A stretch of DNA of 11,016 nt. Source: JBARKJ01 sp049801375. GTDB lineage: Bacteria > Nitrospirota > JACRHJ01. The DNA is taken from NCBI GenBank assembly GCA_049801375.1, contig JBARKJ010000093.1:1-11016 (forward strand), in the 5' to 3' direction. Positions 1 to 7,770 of the stretch are shown here, piece after piece. Both the position numbers and the translations under genes were made by a program. The notes below the pieces were generated by a model. That model was given only the letters and a program-made list of their open reading frames with translations. It had not been told where the DNA came from and searched no databases. How positions within the stretch are numbered: position 1 is the stretch's first letter; each line of letters opens with the position of its first letter.

Positions 1-404
<404 letters not shown>

Positions 405-481
405 GGGCCTATAGCTCAGTTGGTTAGAGCGCGCGCCTGATAAGCGCGAGGTCGATAGTTCGAATCTATCTAGGCCCACCA
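405..481 (+). tRNA. ileT: tRNA-Ile (anticodon GAT)
   Basis: A 77-nt cloverleaf can be folded by eye. The acceptor stem GGGCCTA (405-411) pairs with TAGGCCC (471-477), followed by discriminator A and an encoded CCA (479-481). The anticodon stem is CGCGC/GCGCG with loop CTGATAA, giving anticodon GAT at 439-441. The T arm contains GTTCGAATC. It sits in the 16S-23S spacer ahead of tRNA-Ala, the usual arrangement, and is released by processing of the rRNA precursor. The gene symbol follows the common spacer tRNA name. Confidence 0.97.
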
Positions 482-505
482 TAGCTTAGTGAGCCACGTA
501 GGTTC

Positions 506-581
506 GGGGATGTAGCTCAGCTGGGAGAGCACCTGCTTTGCAAGCAGGGGGTCGGCGGTTCGAGCCCGCTCATCTCCACCA
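506..581 (+). tRNA. alaT: tRNA-Ala (anticodon TGC)
   Basis: A 76-nt cloverleaf. The acceptor stem GGGGATG (506-512) pairs with CATCTCC (571-577, one G-T pair), followed by discriminator A and an encoded CCA (579-581). The anticodon stem CCTGC/GCAGG encloses loop TTTGCAA with anticodon TGC at 539-541. The T loop reads GGTTCGAGCC. It is 24 nt downstream of tRNA-Ile in the same spacer. Confidence 0.97.
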
Positions 582-598
582 AGCCGGGAAATAAAGTC

Positions 599-623
599 TG
601 GGGCTTGATTGACTCGAGCCCCA
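599..623 (+). other. Spacer hairpin between tRNA-Ala and 23S
   Basis: TGGGGCTTGA (599-608) can pair with TCGAGCCCCA (614-623) over ten base pairs, including one T-G, around a five-base loop. There is no T-tract after it, so it is more likely a precursor RNA structure or processing signal than a terminator. The motif GAGCCCC occurs again at about 630-636. Confidence 0.5.
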
Positions 624-652
624 AACCTTGAGCCCCGGCGGTTCAAGAATGT

Positions 653-666
653 GGTCTTTGAAAACT
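653..666 (+). promoter_or_regulatory. Candidate boxA-like antitermination element before 23S
   Basis: The sequence GGTCTTTGAAAACT resembles boxA-type elements (core TCTTT) that recruit the Nus antitermination complex in rRNA leaders and spacers of many bacteria. It lies about 75 nt ahead of 23S, a typical place for a spacer boxA. It also forms the outer end of the 23S processing stalk, so the match could partly reflect base-pairing constraint. Confidence 0.4.
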
Positions 667-739
667 TAATATGCGTCACGAGAAAATCGAGCGCTTGCCG
701 AATAATGGGCCTTGAGTGCTCAAAGGCAAGTAATTTTAT

Positions 740-747
<8 letters not shown>
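654..747 (+). repeat. 23S processing stalk, 5' strand
   Basis: This stretch is complementary over most of its length to 3747-3835, on the other side of 23S. Matching blocks include CTTAATATGCGTCACGAG (665-682), GGGCCT near 708-713, TGCTCAAAGGC near 717-727 and GGTCAAGC (740-747). The two strands would close a long imperfect stem around the 23S precursor, the classical RNase III substrate. Confidence 0.85.
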
Positions 748-3746
<2,999 letters not shown>

Positions 3747-3754
<8 letters not shown>

Positions 3755-3835
3755 ATAATTTTAGCCTTTGAGCAGTCATAGGCCCAAAGCTAGGCAAGTG
3801 CAAGAACTCGTGACGCATATTAAGCATTCAAAGAC
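3747..3835 (+). repeat. 23S processing stalk, 3' strand
   Basis: Reverse complement partner of 654-747. The outermost matched block is TCAAAGAC (3828-3835) against GTCTTTGA (654-661), and CTCGTGACGCATATTAAG (3807-3824) matches CTTAATATGCGTCACGAG. It occupies most of the 23S-5S spacer and is expected to be removed during maturation. Confidence 0.85.
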
Positions 3836-3849
3836 GCAAGTTTTAAAGT

Positions 3850-3967
3850 TTCCGGTGGTTATTCCGGAGAGGCCACACCCGTTCCCATTTCGAACACGGA
3901 AGTTAAGCTCTCCAGGGCCCATGATACTGCCTTCGTAGGGAGGTGGGAAAGTAGGTCGCCGCCGGGA
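3850..3967 (+). rRNA. rrf: 5S ribosomal RNA
   Basis: A 118-nt gene with typical 5S sequence: CCACACCCGTTCCCATTTCG, AACACGGAAGTTAAGCTC and GGTGGGAAAGTAGGTCGCCG. The terminal helix I pairs TTCCGGTGG (3850-3858) with CCGCCGGGA (3959-3967) over nine base pairs, including two wobble pairs, which sets the ends. It lies about 95 nt after 23S and 8 nt before an intrinsic terminator, closing the rRNA operon. Confidence 0.97.
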
Positions 3968-3975
3968 TTAATTCG

Positions 3976-4006
3976 AAAAGCCCCAGAGAAATCTGGGGCT
4001 TTTTTT
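3976..4006 (+). terminator. Intrinsic terminator of the rRNA operon
   Basis: AGCCCCAGA (3979-3987) pairs with TCTGGGGCT (3992-4000) around a GAAA tetraloop, extended by A/T pairs and followed by seven T. This is a strong rho-independent terminator just after 5S. Its 3' half (3995-4011) is identical to that of the terminator at 5914-5942. Confidence 0.93.
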
Positions 4007-4017
4007 ATTTCTGATTA

Positions 4018-4037
4018 TTTGAGCTATACTTAAATAA
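4018..4037 (+). promoter_or_regulatory. Promoter-like motif upstream of the first small secreted gene
   Basis: TTTGAGCTATACTTAAATAA shares its first 11 bases with the sequence ahead of the fourth small gene (5361-5380). TATACT (4025-4030) could be a -10 box, with the start codon 36 nt after it, but no good -35 is seen; the expected place lies in the terminator T-tract. Alternatively, TTGAGC (4019-4024) is a weak -35 with an A/T-rich -10 near 4044-4050. Both readings are inference from the sequence shared with the other gene. Confidence 0.45.
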
Positions 4038-4065
4038 AGAGGCTTAAATATACGGAAGTAGAAGT

Positions 4066-4419
4066 ATGAAAAGCCTGATGCTTTTAATTGCGGCCCTGGC
4101 AATCTTCGCCGGTCTTGGCGTGCTTTCCCCAGCTTCGCCCGCTTATCCGCCAGATAAAAATGTCACTCTCGCCGCGTCAGATTTCGATTCCAATATCTAC
4201 ATTCCTCCCGATACTTCCGGGCAATCGAAATACGTCCTCGGGGTGCGGAAGCCGGACGGGACCTGCTACATTACCGAGATCTATGCGAACTCGCTGGACC
4301 AGGCGATATCGTCGATAACAAACAACTGCCAGGACTGCACCGTGGACGACATCACGAACGCCTATATGCCGGGCACGCCGGATTTTAAAAATTACTGTCT
4401 GGCCGGGCCGGGCACATGA
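4066..4419 (+). CDS. Small secreted four-cysteine protein, paralogue 1
   Basis: 117 residues; I do not recognise the family and assign no function. Residues 1 to about 26 form a Sec signal peptide: MKSL, a hydrophobic core, then SPASPA as a likely signal peptidase I site. There is no lipobox Cys. The mature part has a variable linker and then the domain shared with the next three genes: YVLG (56-59), P63, Cys67, Ala74, Ala80, CQDC (Cys88, Cys91), DIT (95-97) and a final Cys111. The spacing from Cys67 to Cys88 is the same in all four paralogues, which suggests two disulfides in the periplasm or outside the cell. The start is supported by the signal peptide and a modest GGAAG ribosome site at about 4054. 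The next gene starts 16 nt after its stop, so the two are probably co-transcribed. Confidence 0.85.
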   Translation: MKSLMLLIAALAIFAGLGVLSPASPAYPPDKNVTLAASDFDSNIYIPPDTSGQSKYVLGVRKPDGTCYITEIYANSLDQAISSITNNCQDCTVDDITNAYMPGTPDFKNYCLAGPGT

Positions 4420-4435
4420 GGGGGGAACGGGCTCT

Positions 4436-4747
4436 ATGAAAGTTCTTAAAATATTGCTGATAGCAGTAGTATTGGCGCTGCCGTCCATGCCGGCAATGGG
4501 GGACGAGCTTCTTCTGCCCGGCGGCAGCGGGCAAGGTGTGACGCATCCGGAGATGTATTATATAGGCGTCCATCGCCCTGACGGGAGCTGTGAGACCGTC
4601 CGTGTGCTCGCGGATAACGTGGAGCAGGCTATGCAGACGGCAAAGAAAGACTGCGACATCTGCGTAACCGACGACTTGACCGATCTGTTCCGGAATATGA
4701 CGCCAGCCAGGAGGCTTCAGGTCGCGCGGACGTGTCCGAGGTTTTAA
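4436..4747 (+). CDS. Small secreted four-cysteine protein, paralogue 2
   Basis: 103 residues, the shortest of the four relatives; function unknown. The N-terminus (MKVLKILLIAVVLALPSMPA, about 20-22 residues) is a clear Sec signal peptide without a lipobox. Only about 20 mature residues precede the shared domain: YYIG (41-44), P48, Cys52, Ala59, Ala65, CDIC (Cys73, Cys76), DLT (80-82) and Cys100 close to the C-terminus. It shares the PDG-[TS]-C turn with paralogue 1. A run AGGGGGGAA (4419-4427) overlapping the upstream stop serves as a G-rich ribosome site 8 nt before ATG. The 16-nt gap to the previous gene suggests a two-gene transcript. The domain could be a beta-beta-helix unit, with strands around the first Cys and a helix leading into CxxC; that is inferred from the residue pattern only. 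Confidence 0.83.
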   Translation: MKVLKILLIAVVLALPSMPAMGDELLLPGGSGQGVTHPEMYYIGVHRPDGSCETVRVLADNVEQAMQTAKKDCDICVTDDLTDLFRNMTPARRLQVARTCPRF

Positions 4748-4859
4748 AACCGTTACCTTTTGGAAAAAGGAGGGGTCCCCACCGCTTACCGAGGGTAGTT
4801 TCCGAGGTTAGCGCGGGGCGGTCCGCCAAAAACTTTTAAAACTGTCCCGCTTTTCTTTG
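4748..4859 (+). other. Intergenic element with short inverted repeats
   Basis: This is non-coding as far as I can see. It holds several short complementary pieces: CTTTTGGAAAAAG (4757-4769), CCCCACCGC (4777-4785) against GCGCGGGG (4811-4818), and GGCGGTCCGCC (4817-4827). There is no clear terminator T-tract. Together with the hairpin that follows directly at 4860-4891, it may be the remains of one dispersed repeat unit inserted between paralogues 2 and 3. That is inference, as only one copy is in the window. Confidence 0.35.
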
Positions 4860-4891
4860 GTTACTTTCTTTTCACGCGAAAAGAAAGTAAC
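4860..4891 (+). repeat. Perfect 14-bp hairpin repeat just upstream of paralogue 3
   Basis: GTTACTTTCTTTTC (4860-4873) and GAAAAGAAAGTAAC (4878-4891) are exact reverse complements around a 4-nt ACGC loop. The SD sequence AGGAGAA (4892-4898) begins at the foot of the stem, 7 nt after which paralogue 3 starts. It lacks a terminator-type GC stem. From memory, similar TTACTTTC hairpins are common dispersed intergenic repeats in many Gram-negative genomes. Here it could be such a repeat, or could influence translation of the gene downstream. Confidence 0.75.
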
Positions 4892-4904
4892 AGGAGAAGT
4901 TACC

Positions 4905-5264
4905 ATGAAAAACTACAAAGTATTAATTGCCGCAATCTTCGCCATGTTGGCGCTGGCGGCATATGCAATCGCGGCCAAGGGTCCCGTCCAGATAGTCGGC
5001 ACCCCCAGTTCAGTCAGTGCGCTTGACATGAAGGACTCGAGCGGAGTCCTGCATGAATACTACATCGGCCTGCACAGTCCGGGAGAAAAATGCATGACGA
5101 AGGTAATAAAGGCGCAGTCGCTGTCCGAGGCCGTGCGCAAAGGGATCCAGTCTTGCAGGGAATGCACGGTCTATGACCTTACCGACAACTTCACCGGAAA
5201 GGGCAAGAACACCTTTGCATGGCAGACCATGAAGTACTGCCCGATAAGCGAAACACGTGACTAA
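4905..5264 (+). CDS. Small secreted four-cysteine protein, paralogue 3
   Basis: 119 residues when started at ATG 4905; function unknown. This start was chosen over an upstream in-frame ATG at 4857 because it gives a proper signal peptide (MKNYK, hydrophobic core, cleavage probably after AYAIAA at about 24) and has a good SD, AGGAGAA, at 4892-4898. The longer form would translate through the hairpin repeat. The domain follows: YYIG (52-55), P59, Cys63, Ala70, Ala76, CREC (Cys84, Cys87), DLT (91-93) and Cys112. The cysteine spacing up to the CxxC is the same as in the relatives. The mature protein has more Lys than the others. It is separated from paralogue 2 by 157 nt and followed by its own intrinsic terminator. 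Confidence 0.84.
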   Translation: MKNYKVLIAAIFAMLALAAYAIAAKGPVQIVGTPSSVSALDMKDSSGVLHEYYIGLHSPGEKCMTKVIKAQSLSEAVRKGIQSCRECTVYDLTDNFTGKGKNTFAWQTMKYCPISETRD

Positions 5265-5279
5265 GGGATACAAAGAACG

Positions 5280-5328
5280 CAAGAAAGCCCCGAAGGCGAA
5301 TGCCCGAAGGGCTTTCTTGTGATTTTTT
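5280..5328 (+). terminator. Intrinsic terminator after paralogue 3
   Basis: CAAGAAAGCCC (5280-5290) pairs perfectly with GGGCTTTCTTG (5309-5319) around an 18-nt loop, then a TTTTTT run at 5323-5328. It separates paralogue 3 from paralogue 4, so the fourth gene needs its own promoter. Confidence 0.85.
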
Positions 5329-5360
5329 ATAGTCTAAGGCCAAGTGGCGGAATAGACTCT

Positions 5361-5380
5361 TTTGAGCTATAATTGATAAT
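5361..5380 (+). promoter_or_regulatory. Promoter-like motif upstream of paralogue 4
   Basis: TTTGAGCTATAATTGATAAT has a consensus -10 (TATAAT, 5368-5373) and shares its first 11 bases with the motif upstream of paralogue 1 (4018-4037). No TTGACA-type -35 is found 16-18 nt before it. It follows a strong terminator and precedes the start codon by 41 nt, a fitting place for a promoter. The shared TTTGAGC may mark a common regulator or a common ancestry of the two upstream regions. Confidence 0.55.
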
Positions 5381-5414
5381 AGTTACTATTAATATTGAGT
5401 TATGGAGGTGCAAA

Positions 5415-5879
5415 ATGAGAGGGAAATTAACTATCGCGGCGGGATTTTTCCTGCTGTTGGCGGTTTTCGCCTTCGCTCCCAATGTAAACGCATACGTACG
5501 CGACTTAGGCTCGAGTGGCGGGAGCCCGTGGTCGCTTAATTTTACCGGGAACAACGGGTTTAACGACCTCCAGTACCGGAGCGGCCCTATAGGCATCACC
5601 ACTTCGCCGGAAGTTGCTCCTATATATCCGGTGGAGAGCGAAGTGACTCACGATTATATGATCGGCTTTAAGGGCCCTGGAATCTGCGACGTGGCTATAA
5701 TCTCGGCCGCAAACACTGACGAGGCCCTGAGCTATGCCAAAGAAGAGTGCCCGGATTGCATGGTGGAAGACCTCACAAGCGACACTACGGCGATGAACGA
5801 ACCGCAGCCGAACGTGTCGGGCGAGGCGACGTTCCCACTTATAACCGAGAGGGATGCGTATTGCCACATAGTGAGGTAA
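5415..5879 (+). CDS. Small secreted four-cysteine protein, paralogue 4 (long form)
   Basis: 154 residues when started at ATG 5415; function unknown. The start follows a strong SD GGAGGT (5404-5409) and yields a signal peptide ending about NVNA (26). The upstream in-frame ATG at 5373 lies in the presumed -10 and initially transcribed region and adds no sensible sequence. It is the most divergent copy: about 55 mature residues rich in Gly, Ser, Asn and Pro precede the domain, then YMIG (81-84), P88, Cys91 (one residue closer to P than in the others), Ala98, Ala104, CPDC (Cys112, Cys115), DLT (119-121), and a longer loop before the last Cys150. The longer N- and C-terminal loops suggest functional specialisation. 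A terminator follows at 5914. Confidence 0.84.
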   Translation: MRGKLTIAAGFFLLLAVFAFAPNVNAYVRDLGSSGGSPWSLNFTGNNGFNDLQYRSGPIGITTSPEVAPIYPVESEVTHDYMIGFKGPGICDVAIISAANTDEALSYAKEECPDCMVEDLTSDTTAMNEPQPNVSGEATFPLITERDAYCHIVR

Positions 5880-5913
5880 GGCGTCTCAATAATGCAGTTG
5901 GGACCTGAAATCC

Positions 5914-5942
5914 AAAAGCCCCGTGAAAACGGGGCTTTTTTT
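5914..5942 (+). terminator. Intrinsic terminator after paralogue 4
   Basis: AAAAGCCCCGT (5914-5924) pairs with ACGGGGCTTTT (5929-5939) around a GAAA tetraloop and runs into seven T. It closes the small secreted gene cluster and insulates it from the tgt promoter. Its design and 3' half are nearly the same as in the rRNA operon terminator. Confidence 0.92.
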
Positions 5943-5957
5943 ATTTCCATATTTTGT

Positions 5958-5985
5958 TTGACAAAAAAAGTGCGCCCGCTATAAT
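5958..5985 (+). promoter_or_regulatory. Sigma70-type promoter of tgt–yajC
   Basis: Perfect consensus hexamers: -35 TTGACA (5958-5963) and -10 TATAAT (5980-5985), separated by 16 nt. Transcription would be expected to begin about 6-9 nt after the -10, at or next to the A of the tgt ATG at 5994. The result is an mRNA with essentially no leader. Confidence 0.9.
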
Positions 5986-5993
5986 CCTCCGTT

Positions 5994-7118
5994 ATGGCTT
6001 TCGGCTTCACGGTCCTAAAAAAAGACACTTCGACAAGGGCGAGGCTGGGGAAACTCGTAACGCCTCATGGAGAGGTGCAGACCCCGGTATTCATGCCCGT
6101 GGGTACCCAGGCGACGGTGAAGACGATGGCGCCGGAGGATTTAAAGGCGCTGGGCGGGGGCGGGGCGGGGATTATCCTCTCCAATACGTACCATCTTTAT
6201 TTAAGGCCGGGGCACGAGCTTATAGCCAAGATGGGCGGGCTTCACCGCTTCATGTCCTGGGACAGGCCCATACTAACGGACAGCGGAGGCTACCAGGTAT
6301 TCTCTCACAGCCAGCTAAGAAAGATTACGGAGGAGGGGGTAAAATTCCAGTCCCATCTGGACGGTTCATATCATTTCCTTACGCCGGAGAGAGCGACCGA
6401 GATACAGGAGGCGCTCGGGGCGGACATTATAATGTGCTTTGACGAGTGCCCGCCGTATCCAAGCACGTACGACTACTTAAGGGAATCGATGGAGATGACC
6501 CTGCGGTGGGCAAGGCGGTGCAAGGACTCGAAAAAGAGAGAAGACCAGGCTCTTTTTGGTATAATCCAGGGCGGGATGCATAAGGACCTCCGGGTCGAGA
6601 GCGCGTGCAGGACAGTTGAAATCGGCTTCGACGGCTACGCGATAGGCGGCCTCTCCGTGGGCGAGACGAAGCCCCTTATGTACGAGGCGACCGAGTATAC
6701 GGCGGAAGCGATGCCGGAGGACAGGCCAAGGTATCTTATGGGCGTGGGTACGCCGGAGGACCTGGTGGAATGCGCCTGCCTCGGCGTGGATATGTTCGAC
6801 TGCGTCATGCCGACCAGGAACGCCCGGACGGGAACGCTTTTTACCAGTTTTGGTAAAATGAATATTAAAAATGCAAAGTTCTCGGAGGACGATTCTCCTG
6901 CGGACCCTGAATGTACCTGCTACGCATGCAGGAATTTCTCGCGGGCGTATCTAAGGCATTTATATTCGGCGGGCGAGATACTCGGGATGAGGCTTAATAC
7001 TATCCACAACCTGCACTATTATCTGACGCTGATGGATGATATGAGGAAGGCTATACGGGAAGACAGGTTGACTTCGTTCAGGCGGGAATTTTACAGCAAA
7101 CGGGAGGTGGATCAATGA
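5994..7118 (+). CDS. tgt: Queuine/preQ1 tRNA-ribosyltransferase (tRNA-guanine transglycosylase)
   Basis: 374 residues, the usual length for bacterial Tgt. The enzyme swaps guanine-34 in the anticodon of GUN tRNAs (Asp, Asn, His, Tyr) for preQ1, the precursor of queuosine, in the cytoplasm. Visible features: DSGGYQ (96-101) with the general acid/base Asp96; FDEC (149-152) in the substrate pocket; GGLSVGE (218-224); FDCVMPTRNARTG (268-280) with the nucleophile Asp269; and the zinc site Cys307, Cys309, Cys312 and His338 in CTCYAC...NTIHNL, with the same spacing as in E. coli. The start is fixed by homology: MAFGFTVLKKD leads into LVTPHGEVQTPVFMPVG. No SD precedes it, and the promoter -10 ends 8 nt upstream. 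A GGGGAG run at 54-59, encoded by a G-rich tract, replaces a usually shorter segment. Its stop overlaps the yajC start. Confidence 0.97.
   Translation: MAFGFTVLKKDTSTRARLGKLVTPHGEVQTPVFMPVGTQATVKTMAPEDLKALGGGGAGIILSNTYHLYLRPGHELIAKMGGLHRFMSWDRPILTDSGGYQVFSHSQLRKITEEGVKFQSHLDGSYHFLTPERATEIQEALGADIIMCFDECPPYPSTYDYLRESMEMTLRWARRCKDSKKREDQALFGIIQGGMHKDLRVESACRTVEIGFDGYAIGGLSVGETKPLMYEATEYTAEAMPEDRPRYLMGVGTPEDLVECACLGVDMFDCVMPTRNARTGTLFTSFGKMNIKNAKFSEDDSPADPECTCYACRNFSRAYLRHLYSAGEILGMRLNTIHNLHYYLTLMDDMRKAIREDRLTSFRREFYSKREVDQ
6152..6170 (+). other. Potential G-quadruplex tract inside tgt
   Basis: The coding strand reads GGGCGGGGGCGGGGCGGGG: four runs of three or more G separated by single C. This meets the usual G-quadruplex pattern with one-base loops, about 160 nt from the mRNA start. 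It encodes Gly54-Gly57, Ala58 and Gly59 in a region between conserved Tgt blocks. Confidence 0.6.
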
Positions 7119-7477
7119 TTCTGACGGCCATTGCATACGCTATGGGTACGCCGGGCGGAGGCGCCGCTGGCGCGCCGGGAGGGGCGCCTAGCATGTTCCA
7201 GTCGCTCTTCCCCCTGATAATAATCTTCGGGATATTCTATTTCCTGCTCATCCGGCCCCAGCAAAAAAAGGCCAAAGAACACAAGGCAATGCTCAACAGC
7301 CTGAAAAAAGGCGACCGTGTGATAACCAGCGGTGGGATATACGGCACAATCTATTCGCTTACCGAGAATTCCGTAGTGCTGATTGTCGCGGATAACGTGA
7401 AGATTAAGGTAGCGCGCGGATATATCGCAAACGTCGCCGCGTCTGAGGAAGAAGTGGAGAAGGGTACGCCCACTTAA
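7115..7477 (+). CDS. yajC: Sec translocon accessory protein YajC
   Basis: 120 residues, a normal YajC length. YajC is a small inner-membrane protein that associates with SecD and SecF and assists the SecYEG translocon. It has a Gly/Ala/Pro-rich N-terminus (11-25), one membrane segment at about 31-46 (LFPLIIIFGIFYFLLI), the family motif RPQQKK (47-52), and the cytoplasmic domain with KKGDRVITSGGIYG (64-77). The ATG overlaps the tgt stop in ATGA, with a good SD GGGAGGTGG at 7102-7110, so the two genes are translationally coupled and share the tgt promoter. secD follows only after 293 nt, whereas it is often adjacent. Confidence 0.95.
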   Translation: MILTAIAYAMGTPGGGAAGAPGGAPSMFQSLFPLIIIFGIFYFLLIRPQQKKAKEHKAMLNSLKKGDRVITSGGIYGTIYSLTENSVVLIVADNVKIKVARGYIANVAASEEEVEKGTPT

Positions 7478-7543
7478 GTCATTTCAAGAAACTTTAGGGC
7501 GGCGCATCTATCTTTTCAACTTGCCGTCCCGATTTTTTGAAGT

Positions 7544-7622
7544 TGTCGTCCCGAGCGGGGCCGAGGGATCCAGGTTCAATTTAATGTCGGAATTGGATTC
7601 CTCGACTACGCTCGGGATGGCA
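7544..7622 (+). repeat. Imperfect inverted-repeat element in the yajC–secD gap
   Basis: Two 28-nt arms, 7544-7571 and 7595-7622, are inverted repeats with 22 of 28 matching positions, including the block CCCGAGCG. They enclose 23 nt. The arms have the look of the dispersed TCCCGAGCG...CCGAGGGATC / GATTCCTCG...CGCTCGGGA repeats known from many Gram-negative genomes. A partial third copy (GCCGTCCCGA, 7523-7532) lies just upstream. The rest of the 293-nt gap has no recognisable gene; an ORF across it is formed largely by repeat sequence. It could form a large RNA hairpin between yajC and secD. Confidence 0.7.
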
Positions 7623-7695
7623 GCCTTTCCTGAAATCATCCCTTCCAAAATCCTTGTAAAACAACGTTTATTTAACATTTATGCCTTTTTTACTC

Positions 7696-7724
7696 TTGCA
7701 ATCTCTCCTTTTTTGATTTATTAT
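7696..7724 (+). promoter_or_regulatory. Candidate promoter for secD–secF
   Basis: TTGCAA (7696-7701) and TATTAT (7719-7724) are 17 nt apart, with four and five matches to the sigma70 -35 and -10 consensus. Transcription would begin about 7731, leaving a leader of about 40 nt with the secD ribosome site AGGAGGT (7754-7760). The surrounding 7660-7750 is markedly A/T-rich compared with the genes, as usual for a promoter. Confidence 0.55.
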
Positions 7725-7770
7725 GAATCGTTCAATTCCATAATCTTAAAACCAGGAGGTTTTTCTCTTC

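Noticed and set aside
4748..4859. Intrinsic terminator after paralogue 2
   Set aside because: Short stems are present, but none is followed by a T-tract. GGCGGTCCGCC is followed by A-rich sequence instead.
4857..4904. Extended N-terminus of paralogue 3 starting at 4857
   Set aside because: It would be translated from the palindromic repeat, lacks an SD and would bury the signal peptide. ATG 4905 has both an SD and a signal peptide.
5345..5367. Sigma54-type promoter (TGGCGG ... TTGAGC) before paralogue 4
   Set aside because: The GG and GC elements do not match the consensus TGGCAC-N5-TTGC closely or at the right spacing, and the copy before paralogue 1 lacks the TGG part.
5373..5414. Extended N-terminus of paralogue 4 starting at 5373
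   Set aside because: The ATG overlaps the presumed -10 box, there is no SD, and it would precede a clear signal peptide start at 5415.
4066..5879. Haem c-type or thioredoxin-type reading of the CxxC motifs in the small secreted proteins
   Set aside because: No His follows the second Cys, so it is not CxxCH. There is no WCxxC context or thioredoxin-fold length.
5954..6442. Forward ORF of 162 codons overlapping tgt in another frame
   Set aside because: It covers the tgt promoter and coding region, and its Gly/Arg-rich product is the out-of-frame reading of the conserved tgt sequence.
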